A DNA stretch of 64,000 nt, taken from Strigamia acuminata (lineage: Eukaryota > Arthropoda > Chilopoda > Geophilomorpha > Linotaeniidae). Below the pieces are notes generated by a model. The model was not told the DNA's origin, did no database searches, and saw only the letters and a list, made by a program, of their open reading frames with translations. The stretch covers positions 7,630,186 to 7,694,185 of the forward strand of contig OX442317.1 in NCBI GenBank assembly GCA_949358305.1, in the 5' to 3' direction. The position numbers and the translations under genes were made by a program. The first letter of the stretch is position 1. Every line of letters starts with the position of its first letter. Below, in pieces: positions 11,231-24,472 of this stretch.

Positions 11231-13141
11231 CGTTCAGACTTCGTTTGTTACATTAAACAAATTATGATTCAATAAGAGTGTGCCTTTCAATATCACTTGA
11301 CAATTCGATTCTAATATCACACTTTATAATATTAATCTTAAAAATAACACATTAAACTTAAATAAATCAAAGAATATTAATTATTAGATTAGATGCAAGA
11401 CTCCTGCGTCACAGTAACAAACGAAAAACCGAAGTTGTAATTGCTGACAAAAATGACAGTACTTAGAATACGGTACTTAGATAATTCTGCAAAAAGCTGT
11501 ACATTTTTGAACTCATAAAGTGAAAAGCAATACTGTGGGTAGGCCCAAATCTATCTATATCTTTCGATAAAAGTTAACGTTACTCTAATTCTACACTTCC
11601 AGTGTTTTGTTTCAAAGTCGAGAACCCCTTGGACTTATCCAAGTACATTGGAATGGTTTCAGCGCCTTTATTATTCAATCAAGCGGTTTCCTGATCACAG
11701 CAATAGGGGGAGCTAAGATATGAGAAGAGGGGTGATAATTCCAACTGCTCCTCGAGTAATTGAGTATACTATTGCTGATTCAGTGGAGCAAGAGACGTGT
11801 AGTGTTTGTGATGTGAATAGCAACTAAACAAAAACAACAATTCCATCAACTCAAGCTTTAATTTTACAATTGTATTAACCCATGAGATCTATTTAGTGTG
11901 AAACAATGCTCCATAGTGCGCATTATGCACGTCTTTCTAATTACATTTCTACGCTAAAAACTATTGACGTGCACAATTCCCAGTAGGAGAAGACAAACTA
12001 AGAACTTGCAATCCCTTCAACAACATTTTGCTTAAGCATAAAAGATTTTTAATTAAACTCTCATCAAAGTGTTTGAGCACCCATTCTCTCTACCTTTAAA
12101 CCATCTTTCATTACACCTATCCATTTTGTGATGAAAACATCAAGCGGTGCTAAGAATTCTCTTAAATGAAGTGGAAGATGATAGCCATTTGGCCAAAGCC
12201 TCTTCCAGCTATATCAATATAAAGAGCAAATGACACCTTTAGACACTGTCACCCTAAAAAAAAAGAAGAAAAAAAAAGGGAAAAAAAGGAAAACCTTTTC
12301 AGCCATCGTCTCAAAACAGTGCTATTGGTTTTCTTTTTACGACGCCATTTCGTCCTACTATATACCGTGTCAAAACGTATCGATAAACGGACCAAATTTC
12401 AAAACCAGTCTAGTATAAAGGCAAAATACGAATCCAAACGGAAAACACAAACTCCTTGACCGGAAATAACAATTCTGTTGGGTTTCCAATATGGATTATA
12501 ATAAAGGAAGAAAAAAATGGCGAAAAAGCGACCAATGTTTTCTAACTAGGTTAGAAGAAAGCAGCAGAAATGAAGAAACCATCAGCAATGAAACAAAAAC
12601 TCGTCACTTAGTGCGCGCGAGAGCGTGGCAAAGTTCAGCGAGTGCAAGCAGACACCCTACTCCATAAACTGCGAGCACAATATCAAACAACACAACAATC
12701 TTAGTCTATATGCCCACATCCCACCACCGCCGTCGTGTTTTCTGATTAACTCCACCGAGATAATTTATTGATTACTTGGAATGTGACAAAAAGCTGCTTC
12801 TTCAGTTAGCTGATTATCCTCAAAGGCAAGCTACTGATTCGATTATCATATCGCCAACAACGCGCTAATTTAATCATATCACATAATCTCACTGACAGTT
12901 AAGCTCCTTTTTCTAACATTAAAGAGTTTGATAACAATCACATTTTTTTCCCGCGCTTTTATTTTATTTTATCGGAATAAGGTTTCTGTTTTGAACGTCT
13001 ACCGGACAATCCTCGAAACGAAGATGGAAACCAGCACTAGGGACGAAAATAGTGATGGGAATTTACAATGCCACGATGGAAAACAATTCTCATCAACAAT
13101 AAAAACTGTTATGTAAAGCTTACTTCATGTAATGATCGTCC
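11231..13141. other. Non-coding, nothing firm
   Basis: Contains A-rich tracts (about 12250-12295) and no supported exon or RNA gene. Confidence 0.5.
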
Positions 13142-13411
13142 GACGTGAACGTATTATTTTCATGACGCGCTGTGATTGGTTGAGAGATGCATTGAAATAC
13201 GAACTGAAAATATACAGTTCGGTCTACTTTGCCAAAAACGGATTAGGTTAGGTCTGGGGGGCTCGAGAGGGGACTACGCCCCCCTTGTAAAAAAAAAAGA
13301 ACCTAAAACCTCGAGAACATCGAATTTCAGAAAACTTACGTTGAGGAAACGAATCAACATCAATAGATCTCAGCCAATCACAGCGCATCATGAAAATAAT
13401 ATGTTCATGTC
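13142..13411. mobile_element. 270-bp TIR element (family C)
   Basis: The left end GACGTGAACGTATTATTTTC is matched by the reverse complement of the right end (GACATGAACATATTATTTTC). The match continues inward through ATGAYGCGCTGTGATTGG and TGAGA. The interior carries TTAGGTTAGGT followed by a GC-rich hairpin with a G-run and a C-run at about 13256-13285. No open frame is present and no clear target duplication was seen. Confidence 0.82.
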
Positions 13412-14377
13412 TGTTGCGGTAGCAACTCGATTTTGTATTTGGAATTGTTCGAAATTACCTTGGATCACCGATGGCACAGGATTTAAACTGAATTTGAAAG
13501 ATTGGAAAAGAAGCACGCGTACACACAGGGGTTACATTGAACAGTGTTTATTTTAGTTAAAATCGGGTATATATGCAAATAAGTTTCTTAAATTTTTTTA
13601 AAAATACATGCATTTATTCTTCCGCAAGACAAACAAACCAAGCACAAACAATATAAACAAACACAAAATCAAAATAATCTCATACAACATTTATTCTTCC
13701 GTCATTGCAGCTCGCAGAAGCACCAAAAGCCACATAAACAAACTGGTACCGCACCACCTGATAGGTTAGATTAATTGAATTTGCTCTAAGTGATTCATCA
13801 GTTCGAATAAGATCCTCCATTTTAATATCAAGATGTTAGATGTTAGGCCCGCAGAACCGTTAAACCCATTAATTAGCGCGCGTCTCCTGTATCAGTGAAA
13901 GTGATGTTTCTTGTGGGAGCATTCGAACAACTTTAGATAACGTAAATAAATAACGCAACTAACTCGATTCGTAAATAAAAGGCATCTCCATGAATTCGCT
14001 TAAGGCCTATAATTAATCCAAGGCCTGATTCACGTCAAGTCATTGCACACAAGATTGCCGGGTGACGACGAAGCTAGGTGGCCTTGGGTGCGTGTGACAT
14101 TCGTTAATTAGCAAACCTATTGGAGAGTAAATCGACTCGCATCTACACCAAACACTCACTCATCTCACTACAACTTCCCTCAAAACAAATTCAAACATAA
14201 ATGGCTTTAATTAAGAAATAACAAACGCTCGCGCAATGTTTCCACCTTATGCCGCCGCTCTACAGCGCCACATATTTTTTTCTTCAAATTCACGCGAACG
14301 ATAAATCGACACAATCAAATTTATTACATAAATAATTTAATCTAACACTAGAATAGGTAAAATTCAAAATAGATTTC
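13412..14377. other. Non-coding, nothing recognised
   Basis: AT-rich with a few GC-richer patches around 14040-14090. No exon, RNA gene or TIR element was identified. Confidence 0.5.
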
Positions 14378-14524
14378 TCACATGGAGATTTCTTCGCCCA
14401 TATCATCAAACTGTGGAGTTTGCAATGCAGGGAAGTCCTGGGGGAAATCAACCACTGATGCCAAAATTAGACGCTGCCAAATCGGCTTCAGCTCAGATCT
14501 TCCAGTGCCTCTGCGCTCTGCTCC
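14378..14524 (-). CDS. Possible 3'-terminal exon, unknown protein (weak)
   Basis: A minus-strand frame stays open for 48 codons and ends at a stop at 14378-14380. The C-terminal half reads as plausible protein, with the segment SVVDFPQDFPALQTPQFDDM and then GEEISM before the stop. AATAAA-type sequences lie about 60 bp downstream, but these are frequent in such AT-rich DNA. The upstream acceptor is ambiguous: a stop precedes the frame, and candidate AG sites occur at its start. No family is recognised. The opposite strand is also open for 65 codons, which weakens the case. It could be part of a gene nested in the Dpr intron or a chance GC-richer patch. Confidence 0.2.
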   Translation of the reverse strand, partial: GAERRGTGRSELKPIWQRLILASVVDFPQDFPALQTPQFDDMGEEISM

Positions 14525-14740
14525 TCACTTGATTGAAATAAAACATGGCCAACGGCTCAAAGAGCCGAGCAGATGTTGAGGGTCACAAGGCAAGCGGTTT
14601 GCTGCTTCCTCGCAGTAAAAAAGCCAAACCGCTGAATTCATCACGACTCCCACGTTATTTAAAAAAAGAAACTGCAAACAACAAAACCACTTTCAAGCTC
14701 AATTTTCTCTTTAGTAATATATTCACAAACCCACGTATAT

Positions 14741-14920
14741 AACTTGCAGTAAAATTTGTTTTGTTGTTTTTTAAATGTCGTGCGCATGCCCACTGCGACT
14801 GAAAATAGACTAAATCGGCCACCGCTTTTTCATTTTATTTTATTCCCAATTATTTGACGCAAAAACGACACAACAAACGGGGCTAAAAACGGGCACATTC
14901 ACGTTTAAACACGTTTTCAA
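14741..14920. repeat. Dispersed repeat (family T)
   Basis: Two modules recur elsewhere. AACTTGCAGTAAAA...TGCGCATGCCCACTG with GACTGAAAATAGAC recurs at 60809-60890. CGCAAAAACGACACAACAAA with the following CGGGGCTAAAAACGGGCACA recurs at 32207-32270. Type unknown. Confidence 0.65.
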
Positions 14921-16561
14921 CGCAAACTTTGAACGCATCTAGTTTAAAACAACTGTTTAGTTTAAATTGCTGCTAGTTTGGTTGAGTTTCAAAACAGCAA
15001 CGCTTCTAAATTCATAAAACCATTTCTCCGTGCATTACTTGAGAAATAAACTGAATGTAAACTTCCTCCACTTAAAACACCAATTCTAAACATTTATAAA
15101 CATTGAAAAGTGTTAATTGCTTCATCCTAGCACGTGCAAATGCATCTGGCATTTCGACACGCCTAACTTAATCGAGCAAAGGTGTTGTAGAAGCAGCACG
15201 TAAATTAATAATCAAAAATTACGTTCGCAATTTAAAAACCGTAAAACGAATGACACATCCAATCCGTCCAGACTAAGTGGCACTATCAGAAAAAGGATTA
15301 ATTGAAGCCAAGTTGAGAAAAACAAACTTGGCAGAAACAACTTTGCGAAAAACAAACAAAAAAAGTGTTAAAATCCTTCCTTCCACACCGAAAGACACTC
15401 AATTGAAGTCCACTAAAGCCACCCTTGCCAACTGTGTCAGTGTGGGTCCAACCACCATCTGCTGTAACCCGGCGTCCAGCAACGCTATTGCTGTCCGTGT
15501 TCCTCTCACTTATTTACTTTACAGCCTTCAACACATTTTCCACTTCACTCACAATTCAGCCACTGAACTCGCTCTCTCTACTTCAGCCGCAAGCAACTTT
15601 TAGATTTCCTTGCAAGCTTTTTTTTCCTTTTCCTTTTTCTTTTTCTTCCTCCTTCCCACTCCTCTCAAAGATTCTCTTCAGCAGATCTTGTCCAATTTTG
15701 AATCGCCGCTCGGGGCAAAGGTTTCGATGAGCAGCCACACGTGCACTCGGCTTAATTCAACCCAACCGATGAACTCTTCAAAGAATACCGCGTGTGAACA
15801 ATTCTCCAATACCAGCCAAAACTCTTTTCTCTTCCTTCCTTCTATCTTTCTTTCTTTCTTTCTTTCTTCATGCCGAAAAACGAGGCAGCAAACCGCGTGG
15901 AATAAATCGCCGTATGACCTCCCGAACACTTATTTGCAAAGCAGAATGATGGAGGAAAGTCAACTACTTTAGTCGCCAATAAAGGGGACGTTCGCACCAA
16001 CTGAATCGTGAGATTTGCTCCCATCTTGAGTAAATCAACTTCACCTTTTGTTGCGTTTACGACACTATGAAACACAAGACAAATTTACTCGACGACAACA
16101 ACGAAACAAAGGAAAACGATTTTGCTCAAACTCCAACAAAAAGAGAGAAAGCAAGAAAGATCTGCGCTCCAGATAGAAAATCAATGGTGTTTGTTTTTCT
16201 TAATTCGCTCATTGTTCGTATCATACTGCCAAATTGACGATACTGAGGCAACAGTTAAAAATCAACATGTTTACTTGTTGACTCGAACTGAAGCTCCATT
16301 CACTCAACACGGAATAAAAACAATAATAATTTTTTTAATAATAATTAAAACTCGTTCGCAGTTTCAACTCCAACCACATTTGCAGGTAATGAGTGGAATG
16401 ACAGTGAGAAAAGTAGCCCAGAGTGGAATTAGCGGATATTTTCACCAGGCGGCATCCAATTTCATGCTACATTAAAGAAAGCTACACTAACTCCACAATG
16501 GACTCCGAGTGCATTTTAACAGTTGAGTTTAAACTAAGAATAGAATAGAAAAGAAACTTAC
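14921..16561. other. Non-coding, pyrimidine-rich patches
   Basis: Includes a CTTT microsatellite (15845-15868) and pyrimidine-rich DNA at 15600-15690. A minus-strand GTGAGTGAAG donor-like site occurs near 15550, downstream of a GC-richer patch. That could mark a non-coding 5' exon but is not supported further. Confidence 0.45.
15845..15868. repeat. (CTTT)n microsatellite
   Basis: Six uninterrupted CTTT units within a longer pyrimidine tract. Confidence 0.9.
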
Positions 16562-16633
16562 CCAATCGCCTATGCCTATGTTACCGACAGTGTAATAAAT
16601 CACTCTCAATGTTGATTGGGTTTTGGGGTCTAC
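16562..16633 (-). CDS. Possible internal exon, unknown (weak)
   Basis: A minus-strand stretch of 24 codons (VDPKTQSTLRVIYYTVGNIG followed by IGDW) ends exactly at a consensus donor, GTAAGTTTC (GT at 16560-16561). A pyrimidine-rich stretch precedes it, but the acceptor GCGAG is poor. Both phases are 0, so it does not join the Dpr exon directly (that acceptor needs one leading base). No domain is recognised and chance is a real alternative. Confidence 0.18.
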
Positions 16634-17506
16634 CTCGCCACGTAAATCGAAAAGGAATTGGAATTGGAAAATAGAGATAAACAACTCATTTATAAGGATT
16701 TGGGGCCCCGATATCAATTTATTTATTACTGCTAGGCAACGAAACATATTCCTCTCGAAGATTAAAAATTGGATGACAATTATTTGATTCCGTGATTACA
16801 ATTTACATTTCGAAAGCCGTTTACTTCGACCGAGGCGTTACCGTAAGCAATAATGCTAAAAATTACTCTGATTCTTCATGACGCACAGAATTTAATTCTA
16901 ATGCATTAAATGATGCAACCTATCTCGGTGGGACCTCCACTTGTGACAATTTGGTATCGCTCCGATTAAAACCAATAGAAACTGTTATCCCCCAAGACAA
17001 CTTTATACAAAGTGTAAATAGTCTAACTAAATGTCATTTGTTGTCAATGCAACAAGAGGTTTTGCTTTATTTTGCCATCGCCAGAGGTCGCAACTAAGAA
17101 TCCGGGCACCTCGCTAGGGACGCAAGAAGAAACGACGCAGCCATTTAGATTGAGATTTAGATTTAATCTGCTTGGGAATGTTTGTACAAAAGAATTTGTT
17201 AGGGAGAAAGAGAAAGAGAGAGAGAGAACTGCTTCTTTGTCAGGAATTACAATAAAGGGGATGCACAGAATATGCAAAACCCACAAATTACTAGGAATTT
17301 TTAAGTGACCCCAAGAGATGCATTCAAATTGGGTAGAACATTAATAAGTTCTTTTAACTTTTGGATGTAATGTTTCATGTCATATTGTGTGCCCACTTAT
17401 CTTGTTGCATCACTTCACACATTTTTCTTAAGTTGTCTTGTCTATAACCAAAATGACACGGAGCGAAGATATTAACAGCTGACAACACAGAGCACTTAAG
17501 ATGATA
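16634..17506. other. Non-coding, nothing firm
   Basis: Contains a GAAAGAGA-type purine run at about 17202-17227. No supported exon. Confidence 0.5.
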
Positions 17507-17790
17507 CTACACTTCGCGCCCGGTATCTTGATGCTAAATTCGTACTGCGCATCCCATTCTGCGCAAACGATTTTCTAATTCCAGTTATTATTTAGCAGTA
17601 TTAAGACTAATACAATAAACTCATCATTAAAAGTAATTTACAGCGTAGTACCAAAAAAATGTTGTTTATTTACTTTATTTTAGCATTATTAGGCCTACTA
17701 TTAGGCTTAATACTGCTAAATAACAACTGGAATTAAAAAATCATCTGCGCAGTACGAAATTAGCATTGAGATTCCGGGCGCGAACTGTAG
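17507..17790. mobile_element. Family Q TIR element, 284 bp
   Basis: Ends CTACACTTCGCGCCCGGTAT / CTACAGTTCGCGCCCGG (the right end read in reverse complement). The inverted match continues through CTTGATGCTAAATTC and the palindromic CTGCGCAG-like motif. A second copy, missing its left tip, lies at 55808-56022. Non-coding; superfamily unknown. Confidence 0.85.
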
Positions 17791-18799
17791 GGGTAGACGA
17801 AACAAAATTGGCGCTGTCGTAGTCACACCACACTACAATATATTGCCATATAAACATTTACCCAACAATCACATCTTTTTCTTCACTTGTGTTTAACCAA
17901 AATGACGCAGTTTGCCCAAGCTCTCTTGCAGAGTCATTGTCGATGTTGATTGTCAAACTGTCCAACACTAACACAGATGACACTCGCATAATGTAAAAAC
18001 AAGGCTTAACTTTGTGGTAACTAAGTTTCCACTTGCAAAAAAAAAAATAAATTAAGAAACAATAAGAAATAAAATAAAAAACAAAATAGTTAAAACACAA
18101 AATGTAATTCAATTTGTGCCAAGAAATTAAGTTAGAGAATTCAAATTGCAATTCTTTAACTCAATTACAAAATATAAATTAGACAAATGTTATCGACATT
18201 AAAGCAGACAGACGCTTAGCTTCAATCCACTAAATACAAGCAATGAGAAATGACGTGAAAGTATTTCATCATCCATGGAGTGTGCCGGTGTGTTACGTAG
18301 TTGCAATTAAAAATTAAAATGAATGTTAAGTTGTAGCGGATTTGACTAAGAGCTGGCCATGCACAGGTCAGGAAAGTGAAGATTATTTTTAAATGATGAT
18401 GGTGAATCGAGCGGAGAATGCAAAGTGTGTGTAGTGCTTAAGTTTTATGTGTGTGTGAAGGTGCTTTATCTTTTGTCTGTTAATATTTATGGTTTAATTT
18501 TCCTCCGACCAAACACCGTAAATGAGAACGTGTATTATTCACACAGCACTGCACTACTAATAATCCCAAGTCTAATGCCATACATTACACGCATTGCAAC
18601 TCGCCTCACATTGTTGCATTGTTGTCATAAATATATTATCCTTCCTCCAAGCTTTGCAGCACTGAGAAATTAGACTACATTCCTCATATTAACACTGTTA
18701 AATGCTGCTCGGTGCCAACATCCTCGCAGGTATATCTCGAGTAACTAGATCACCATGTTAATATATCTGCAGAACACAATCATTCTGTCAAATATAAAA
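17791..18799. other. Non-coding, nothing recognised
   Basis: AT-rich. The minus-strand 97-codon frame at 17858-18151 is hydrophobic and low in complexity and is not supported as a gene. Confidence 0.5.
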
Positions 18800-19400
18800 C
18801 AATTTATGCTTGTTTTTCGTGATTTTTGCTGTTTTGGATGCATGTTTTTGGTGATTTTTTCTGTTGTTGATGCATATTTTTGGTGATTTTTGCTGTTTTT
18901 GATGCATGTTGTTGATGCCTAATTTGCTGTTTTTTTGTGTGTGCGCTGTCTTTGATGCACGTTTTTGCTGTTTTTGTGTGTGTGCTGTCTTTGATGCATG
19001 TTTTTGCTGTTTTTTTTGTGCTGTATTTGATGCATGTTTTTGCTTTTTTTTGTGCTGTATTTGATGATTTTTATGCATGTTTTTGGTGATTTTTGCTGTT
19101 TTTGATGCATGTTTTTGATGCCTATTTTGCTATTTTTTTTGTGTGTGCTGTCTTTGCTGCATGTTTTTGCTGTTTTCTGTGCTGTCTTTGATGCACGTTT
19201 TTGATAGACGTTTTTGCTTTTTTTGTGCTGTATTTGATGTTTTTTCTGGTATTGATGTCTTTTCTGGTTTTGATGTCTTTATTCTGGTTTTGATGTCTTT
19301 ATTCTGGTTTTGATGGTTTTTTTTCTGGTTTTGCTGTCTTTTTCTGGTTTTGATGACTTTTTTCTAGTTTTAATGTTTTTTTTTCTGGTTTTGATGTTTG
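18800..19400. repeat. Long degenerate T/G-rich minisatellite
   Basis: About 600 bp built from TTTGATGCATGTTTTTGCTG-type units, with variants carrying GTGTGTGCTGTC. The array then shifts at about 19235 to a roughly 20-bp unit, TTCTGGTTTTGATGTCTTT. The strand bias (T/G on plus, A/C on minus) is strong. Lys/Gln/His-rich minus-strand frames here are a by-product of the repeat. Confidence 0.88.
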
Positions 19401-22400
19401 TGATGCATTACACGAATTTTATTTGTTTTTCAAATTACATTAGTGTTATCAGAACACTCCTGTTGACTCAACAAAGCAAATGGAATTGAAAAAACACATT
19501 TTCCGAATTATTACCCAAAATAAACGCTCAATTTTCAAGATGAAATTTGGATTTTAGCCTGCAGATATTTTCAAATCAAAGAAAATGTAAGGAAAGTGAA
19601 AACTTTGATCGGTGAAGAGATTGTGTACATAGTTAGAAATGCAAAAAAAATATATATATGTATTTTAATATATCTACATCACTTAGCTCGGAGGTACGTG
19701 AAGATCAAAATAATATCGATATGCCTAGTGGGTTGTCTCCATCTTGACAAATATTCACACAACTCTCGAGGATCAACTTAAAACTTTTCCAGCCAAAAAT
19801 AACTTCATTGCACATTTAAAATAAACAAACACAAAAAAAATAAAAATAAACATAACAAAATGAGAAATTTGTTTAATTGCTCTCTTGGTCAAAACGTCTT
19901 TGATAAGGTTAAGTTTCCATTTTAAATACTGCCTGACTTCCTTGTAACATTTTATGTCTACGATAGTGGTTTTATTCCCTTTCCCTTTTTATGTTGTCAG
20001 TTGCACTAATAAAGATTGCATTGTGGTCTCCGAATTGTTTCCTAATACTAAAAACTTTCAACTGTACAGCACTAACTCAGTTGTTTAATGCCATGTTCGT
20101 TGAGATCCGCTCAGATTAACAGCAAATTAAATGTAATACGTTAGAAATCTTATTTTATGCATCCGGAAACTGAAACAATAAGATTTATGGGTTGTAGTAA
20201 CAACACAAACAACCCCGTTCAACAATTATTTGTTTGCAACAAAATCAATTTTCGATGGTAATGTGATTAATCTCGAAGTTCCTTGACAAACATTCGGAAA
20301 ATCGATCAATTCCTATTCATGTCAATGAGCAACCAAAATAAATCGCTTTTCAGAATTGCCATCCCAAAGTCCAAACCCAGAAATGCCGACCAATCTTTAT
20401 TACATGTAACTGACCGCAGTGCACTAAATCACCTGGAAAATCTGTTCCACCATTCAAAGTTTTGTCATTTAAAATCGCATTTCCACGTTATTCCACCGGG
20501 AAAAAACCTCATCTGAAAATTCTTAACCACAAATTCGGAAAAATCTCCTCATTTCTCGGTGATTAGCCTCTGCAACGACGCACCGAGGCAGAGAATTATC
20601 CCGACAAATTTGCGAAATTCATTCGAACGGCCGAATAAAAGTAAATAATAAGTGGTTTGAATTGCGAGCAAAGACAAAGTGTGAAAGCATAGACGGATAA
20701 AAGCGGCCTTTTGCGCTAATAAGAGCAAAGAGATTCGAGTTACAACTCATTGACATTCAATTGTAAGGCGACTTGTGTTCACCTATCTCCTCTCTGTCTC
20801 TCGCTGCTCGCTTTGCTTCTAATTTCGTTTTATTGTGCAACTCTACACTCACTTGAAATTTGCTGTTGGACCAATTCATGCATGATAAAGATTAGAAATG
20901 TAAGGAGAAAACTTGTACTTCAACTCAACTATGAAAAATGACGTCTAAAAGAGATATTGGAAAAGATTAAATTACACCAGAGGATTTTAAAACTTTCCAA
21001 TGAACTTCTTGCGTTTTCAAAACGCCCTTTTTATCAAAAAAAGACCCCATTAATGAAACCGAGGTTTAATTAAAAAGAAAAAAAACTAAGTGATGGAGGA
21101 TGATTAAGCAAGGAAAAATAAACAATTTGTTTCGGTGCGCAAAAAAAAAAAAGATCTAATCAAAACCTGAAAAATTAATTTCAATTCAATTTGCAATTTA
21201 ATTACACATAAAGCCAAGATTAAATTTAAAATGACTGAATTTTCAAAAATAAATTAAAAATAAATTTTTTGAAATAATAAAAAAAATTCTAAGGCTGATT
21301 TACAATGATTAACTACAATGTCTGGGCAAACTTTATCGTTTTCAAGTTTTTTCCCCACCAAGTGATCAATTAAATGAGAAATCAGGTGATTACAGACACC
21401 ACAAATTCAATTAGTCCATTCTTCTGCGTCAACACACATTGAATCACTGTAATCCGAATTGAGCCTTCCAACTTAAGACTCGTCTGTATTTAACCGATTA
21501 ATGATAAAAACTCGCAAATTTTTTTTTATCAGTAAAACCTGACAAAACTCCACCTAAATAAATTAATTCTCGAGCAAACAACGCGTTGGAAAACCGGCAC
21601 TTCTTGCACGGCTTTGATCAAACCCGTCGGCCGTCGGTGAACACTTTGGAAAATGTCAGACCAATGTGTATTTGCAGCAAAATCACCTGACTGGCAAGAC
21701 ATGCCCACTCCATTAAGGTTTAGTGAAGCAAAGCAAACAGGACTCCCAGCATGCATTGCAAGACTTCTTGCTTATAGGGAAGATACGCTTGGCTAGGCAT
21801 CTCTATCACACGGACCACATCACTTTGGGACGGTCGCTCAATCAGGTCCCACATACCATTCACCCAACTTTATTTTATTTTATATCATCTCGATTTGTTC
21901 TTCACTTTCGACACAAAAAAATAACAATCTTTTCCAAAATATTATAAAAATCGGTATAAAATTCAAAAATCGCAAAAATCGACACAATAATAATATTAAA
22001 TGATTTTAATTATTTACTCGCGGCACTTAATCTCGCCCAGTTGACAATTTTTTTTCTAATTTGCAACAGTGACTAATTAACAACACGAAAATACAATTAA
22101 GCCAACTTTACAATTAGAACAAAAGCTCAAATTCTTTATTTCTTAATTAGTATTTACACTTTTTTCTCGCCACCCGTGACGTCTTGCGCTCAAAAAAACG
22201 TCATCACCATATAACACGAGCAATTAGACAAACTCCGTATAAAACACCACCAGACCAACAAATTCCTCTCTTTAATCCACCTCTTTCAATTTCCTTCCAA
22301 TCAATCCCAAACTGTAATTAAAGCAAAAATAGATGCGCACTAAACAAAACAGCAGATTAGGTTTCTTCAAATTACTTTGGGTTAGATGAACGATCCAGAC

Positions 22401-23182
22401 TGACAACAAAAAAAATAATCAAACAAAAAAAAAATTTTTTTTTCCCATTTAAATTAGTAAACAACCCCCCGCCATTAGCAAATTCCAGTCTTTTTCCAGC
22501 AAAAATACCACCGCAAGAATAGCAGATGCAAAAAAGGCAATACGTATCTTTAAAAACGAGTCGTTGTCGAGATCCACGACATGAGAAAAAATAATGTTCT
22601 TTGTACTATTGCAACGCCAAATGGCTTCACCTTTTCCCTAGTCTCCTTGGAAGACATCGCTATGCCGCACAGTCATGGAGAAAGGTTTTACAACTGCTGT
22701 AATGGCCGAAGCTAAGGACGTATTATGGTCGTGTTATCCTCCCCCAAGATTTCCACACAACGCGTCCCTTGGATACAAAATCCAAATCGACTCGCATGTA
22801 AATACTGCGAACGGCAAATATTAAATAATAAAAGAAATACATACAACAAACATTTCTTTTTCTGTCGTTAAAAAGAAAAAGAGGAAAAAAAATGTTAGGA
22901 AAAAATATATTTTGTCGGGTTTTGATACCCAATAGAATTTATGCTGATTCAGCCGTTCATTTCGTTCCTAATAAATTGCCATCCCGTTAAGAGTTTTGCA
23001 TAAAATTTTAATCAAAACTTCCCCTCGTTCACTTTGCTTTCCTAATGTAAATGCAACATTTCCTCCTTTTTTATTTTTTTAAACTTCGGATTTGCTAATC
23101 CATCAAATCACAAATAGTGCAGTAGAATTTTTTTTTAAAAATACGTATTGATTAAAATTATAAAGAATAATAATAGTATTGG
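19401..23182. other. Non-coding, nothing firm
   Basis: A 3.8-kb AT-rich stretch with long A/T runs. Short frames at 20283-20516 plus, 20750-20941 plus and 21529-21756 minus lack domains and splice support. No TIR element was recognised. Confidence 0.5.
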
Positions 23183-23415
23183 TTAAAATCACCAACCCGG
23201 GTCATTTTTGACCCCAAGCCAAAAATTTTTTTCCAAAAATGAGTGAAAATGATTTTATTCTCAGAGTATTTCATGTTTATGCAGAAATTTAAGCAATTCG
23301 GTATTTGTCAAAAGAGAGCAGCAAAAATAATTGATATTGTTTTCAAAAGTAGTGAGTAAACAAAGGAATTTTGTAAAAAAAAAAAATTTGCGATTTCTAA
23401 ATCTATTAAGGAGTA
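23183..23415. mobile_element. piggyBac-like element, 5' half
   Basis: TTAA at 23183-23186 is followed by AATCACCAACCCGGGTCATT and then TTTGACCCCAAGCC. About 180 bp downstream is close to identical to the element at 35341-35693. The copy loses similarity near 23415, before the right terminal repeat. Confidence 0.65.
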
Positions 23416-23454
23416 TTTTTTTTATAAGAAAAGCATTCTCTCGAAACCTAATGC

Positions 23455-23513
23455 ATTTCAAAATACACTGCAGTATAATTTCAGTGTATTTTTTAACCAT
23501 ATGGGGCCACCTG
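23455..23513. mobile_element. Orphan right end of family D element
   Basis: ATGCATTTCAAAATACACTG...TTTCAGTGTATTTTTTAACC and ATATGGGG match the right end of family D copies. No matching left end was found nearby. Confidence 0.5.
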
Positions 23514-24472
23514 ATATATACTGTAGTAAACACTGATTTTTAACTTTAAATTTTTTGTCGTACTGCAAACGAAATTTTTATCTGAATTATTTATGTCCTT
23601 CTTCTCAATAAATCATTGTTTTTACATTTTTGTTTCATAAGGACTAAAAAGAAAAAAAGAAAGAACGAAAAAAAAAAAAAACACTCTTCAACTAAAGAGA
23701 AAACGAGAAAAAATGTTTTCCATTTTTTGTCATTGTTGCCTTTTGACAAATTACTATTCTCAACAGATTTCTTACTTTTTCCTACTTAATTTCCTCCCCC
23801 AAACAAATCCAGTCTAAAAGCTAAAAGCACAGTAAAAACCACAACTCTATAACTTCATCTTTAACAAAATTAAAATATAAATATAAAATAATTTATAACC
23901 AACCAGAACTCGCTTGCCAAACCACAAATCTTCAATCAGAAGGATAATCTGAGACATCAATCATTCGATTTATCCTCCAACATTTACTCAAATGACCCAA
24001 GTTGAAGGAGATCTAATTAAACAAGTAATGAACCTCTCTCCCACCGCACAATATGCTCCTACATTTACTACCCCTAACTCGAACCAGAAACCTTTGCCTC
24101 TAGGAAGCTCTTAAAGAAGAAGCAGAAAATCAACCAACCGGAAATCACCTCCATGCACCTGAGACCTTAGCCAATACAATATATTAACCCCGTGATGAAG
24201 ATGCATTAGCCTGTTCTATTCTTTGCTTGCCTGCCAGGGAAACAAAAAGAGAAACTCCACGCACTCTACAAGCTACCACTAGCTTCTTTCTAGATTGGAT
24301 TAGCCAGCAAAATAGTACCAAACTACAACTTTTAATTAATTTCTCGATAAAACTCATCCAATCACCAAGCAACAGCACGAATTCTCTAAGTATTATCCAT
24401 AATATATCTCTTAATCGCACGAATTTTCCGTTCAACTTTAAAATCACAAATTATTCATGTTAATTTGTGCCG
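23514..24472. other. Non-coding, nothing recognised
   Basis: A-rich and C/A-rich patches only. The frames at 24184-24463 on both strands lack domains. Confidence 0.5.

Noticed and set aside
13176-13556. 126-codon plus-strand frame
   Set aside because: Spans the family C element including its GC hairpin; no domain.
18788-19110. Minus-strand Lys/Gln/His-rich repeat proteins
   Set aside because: They are translations of the T/G minisatellite, with overlapping frames and no start or splice context.
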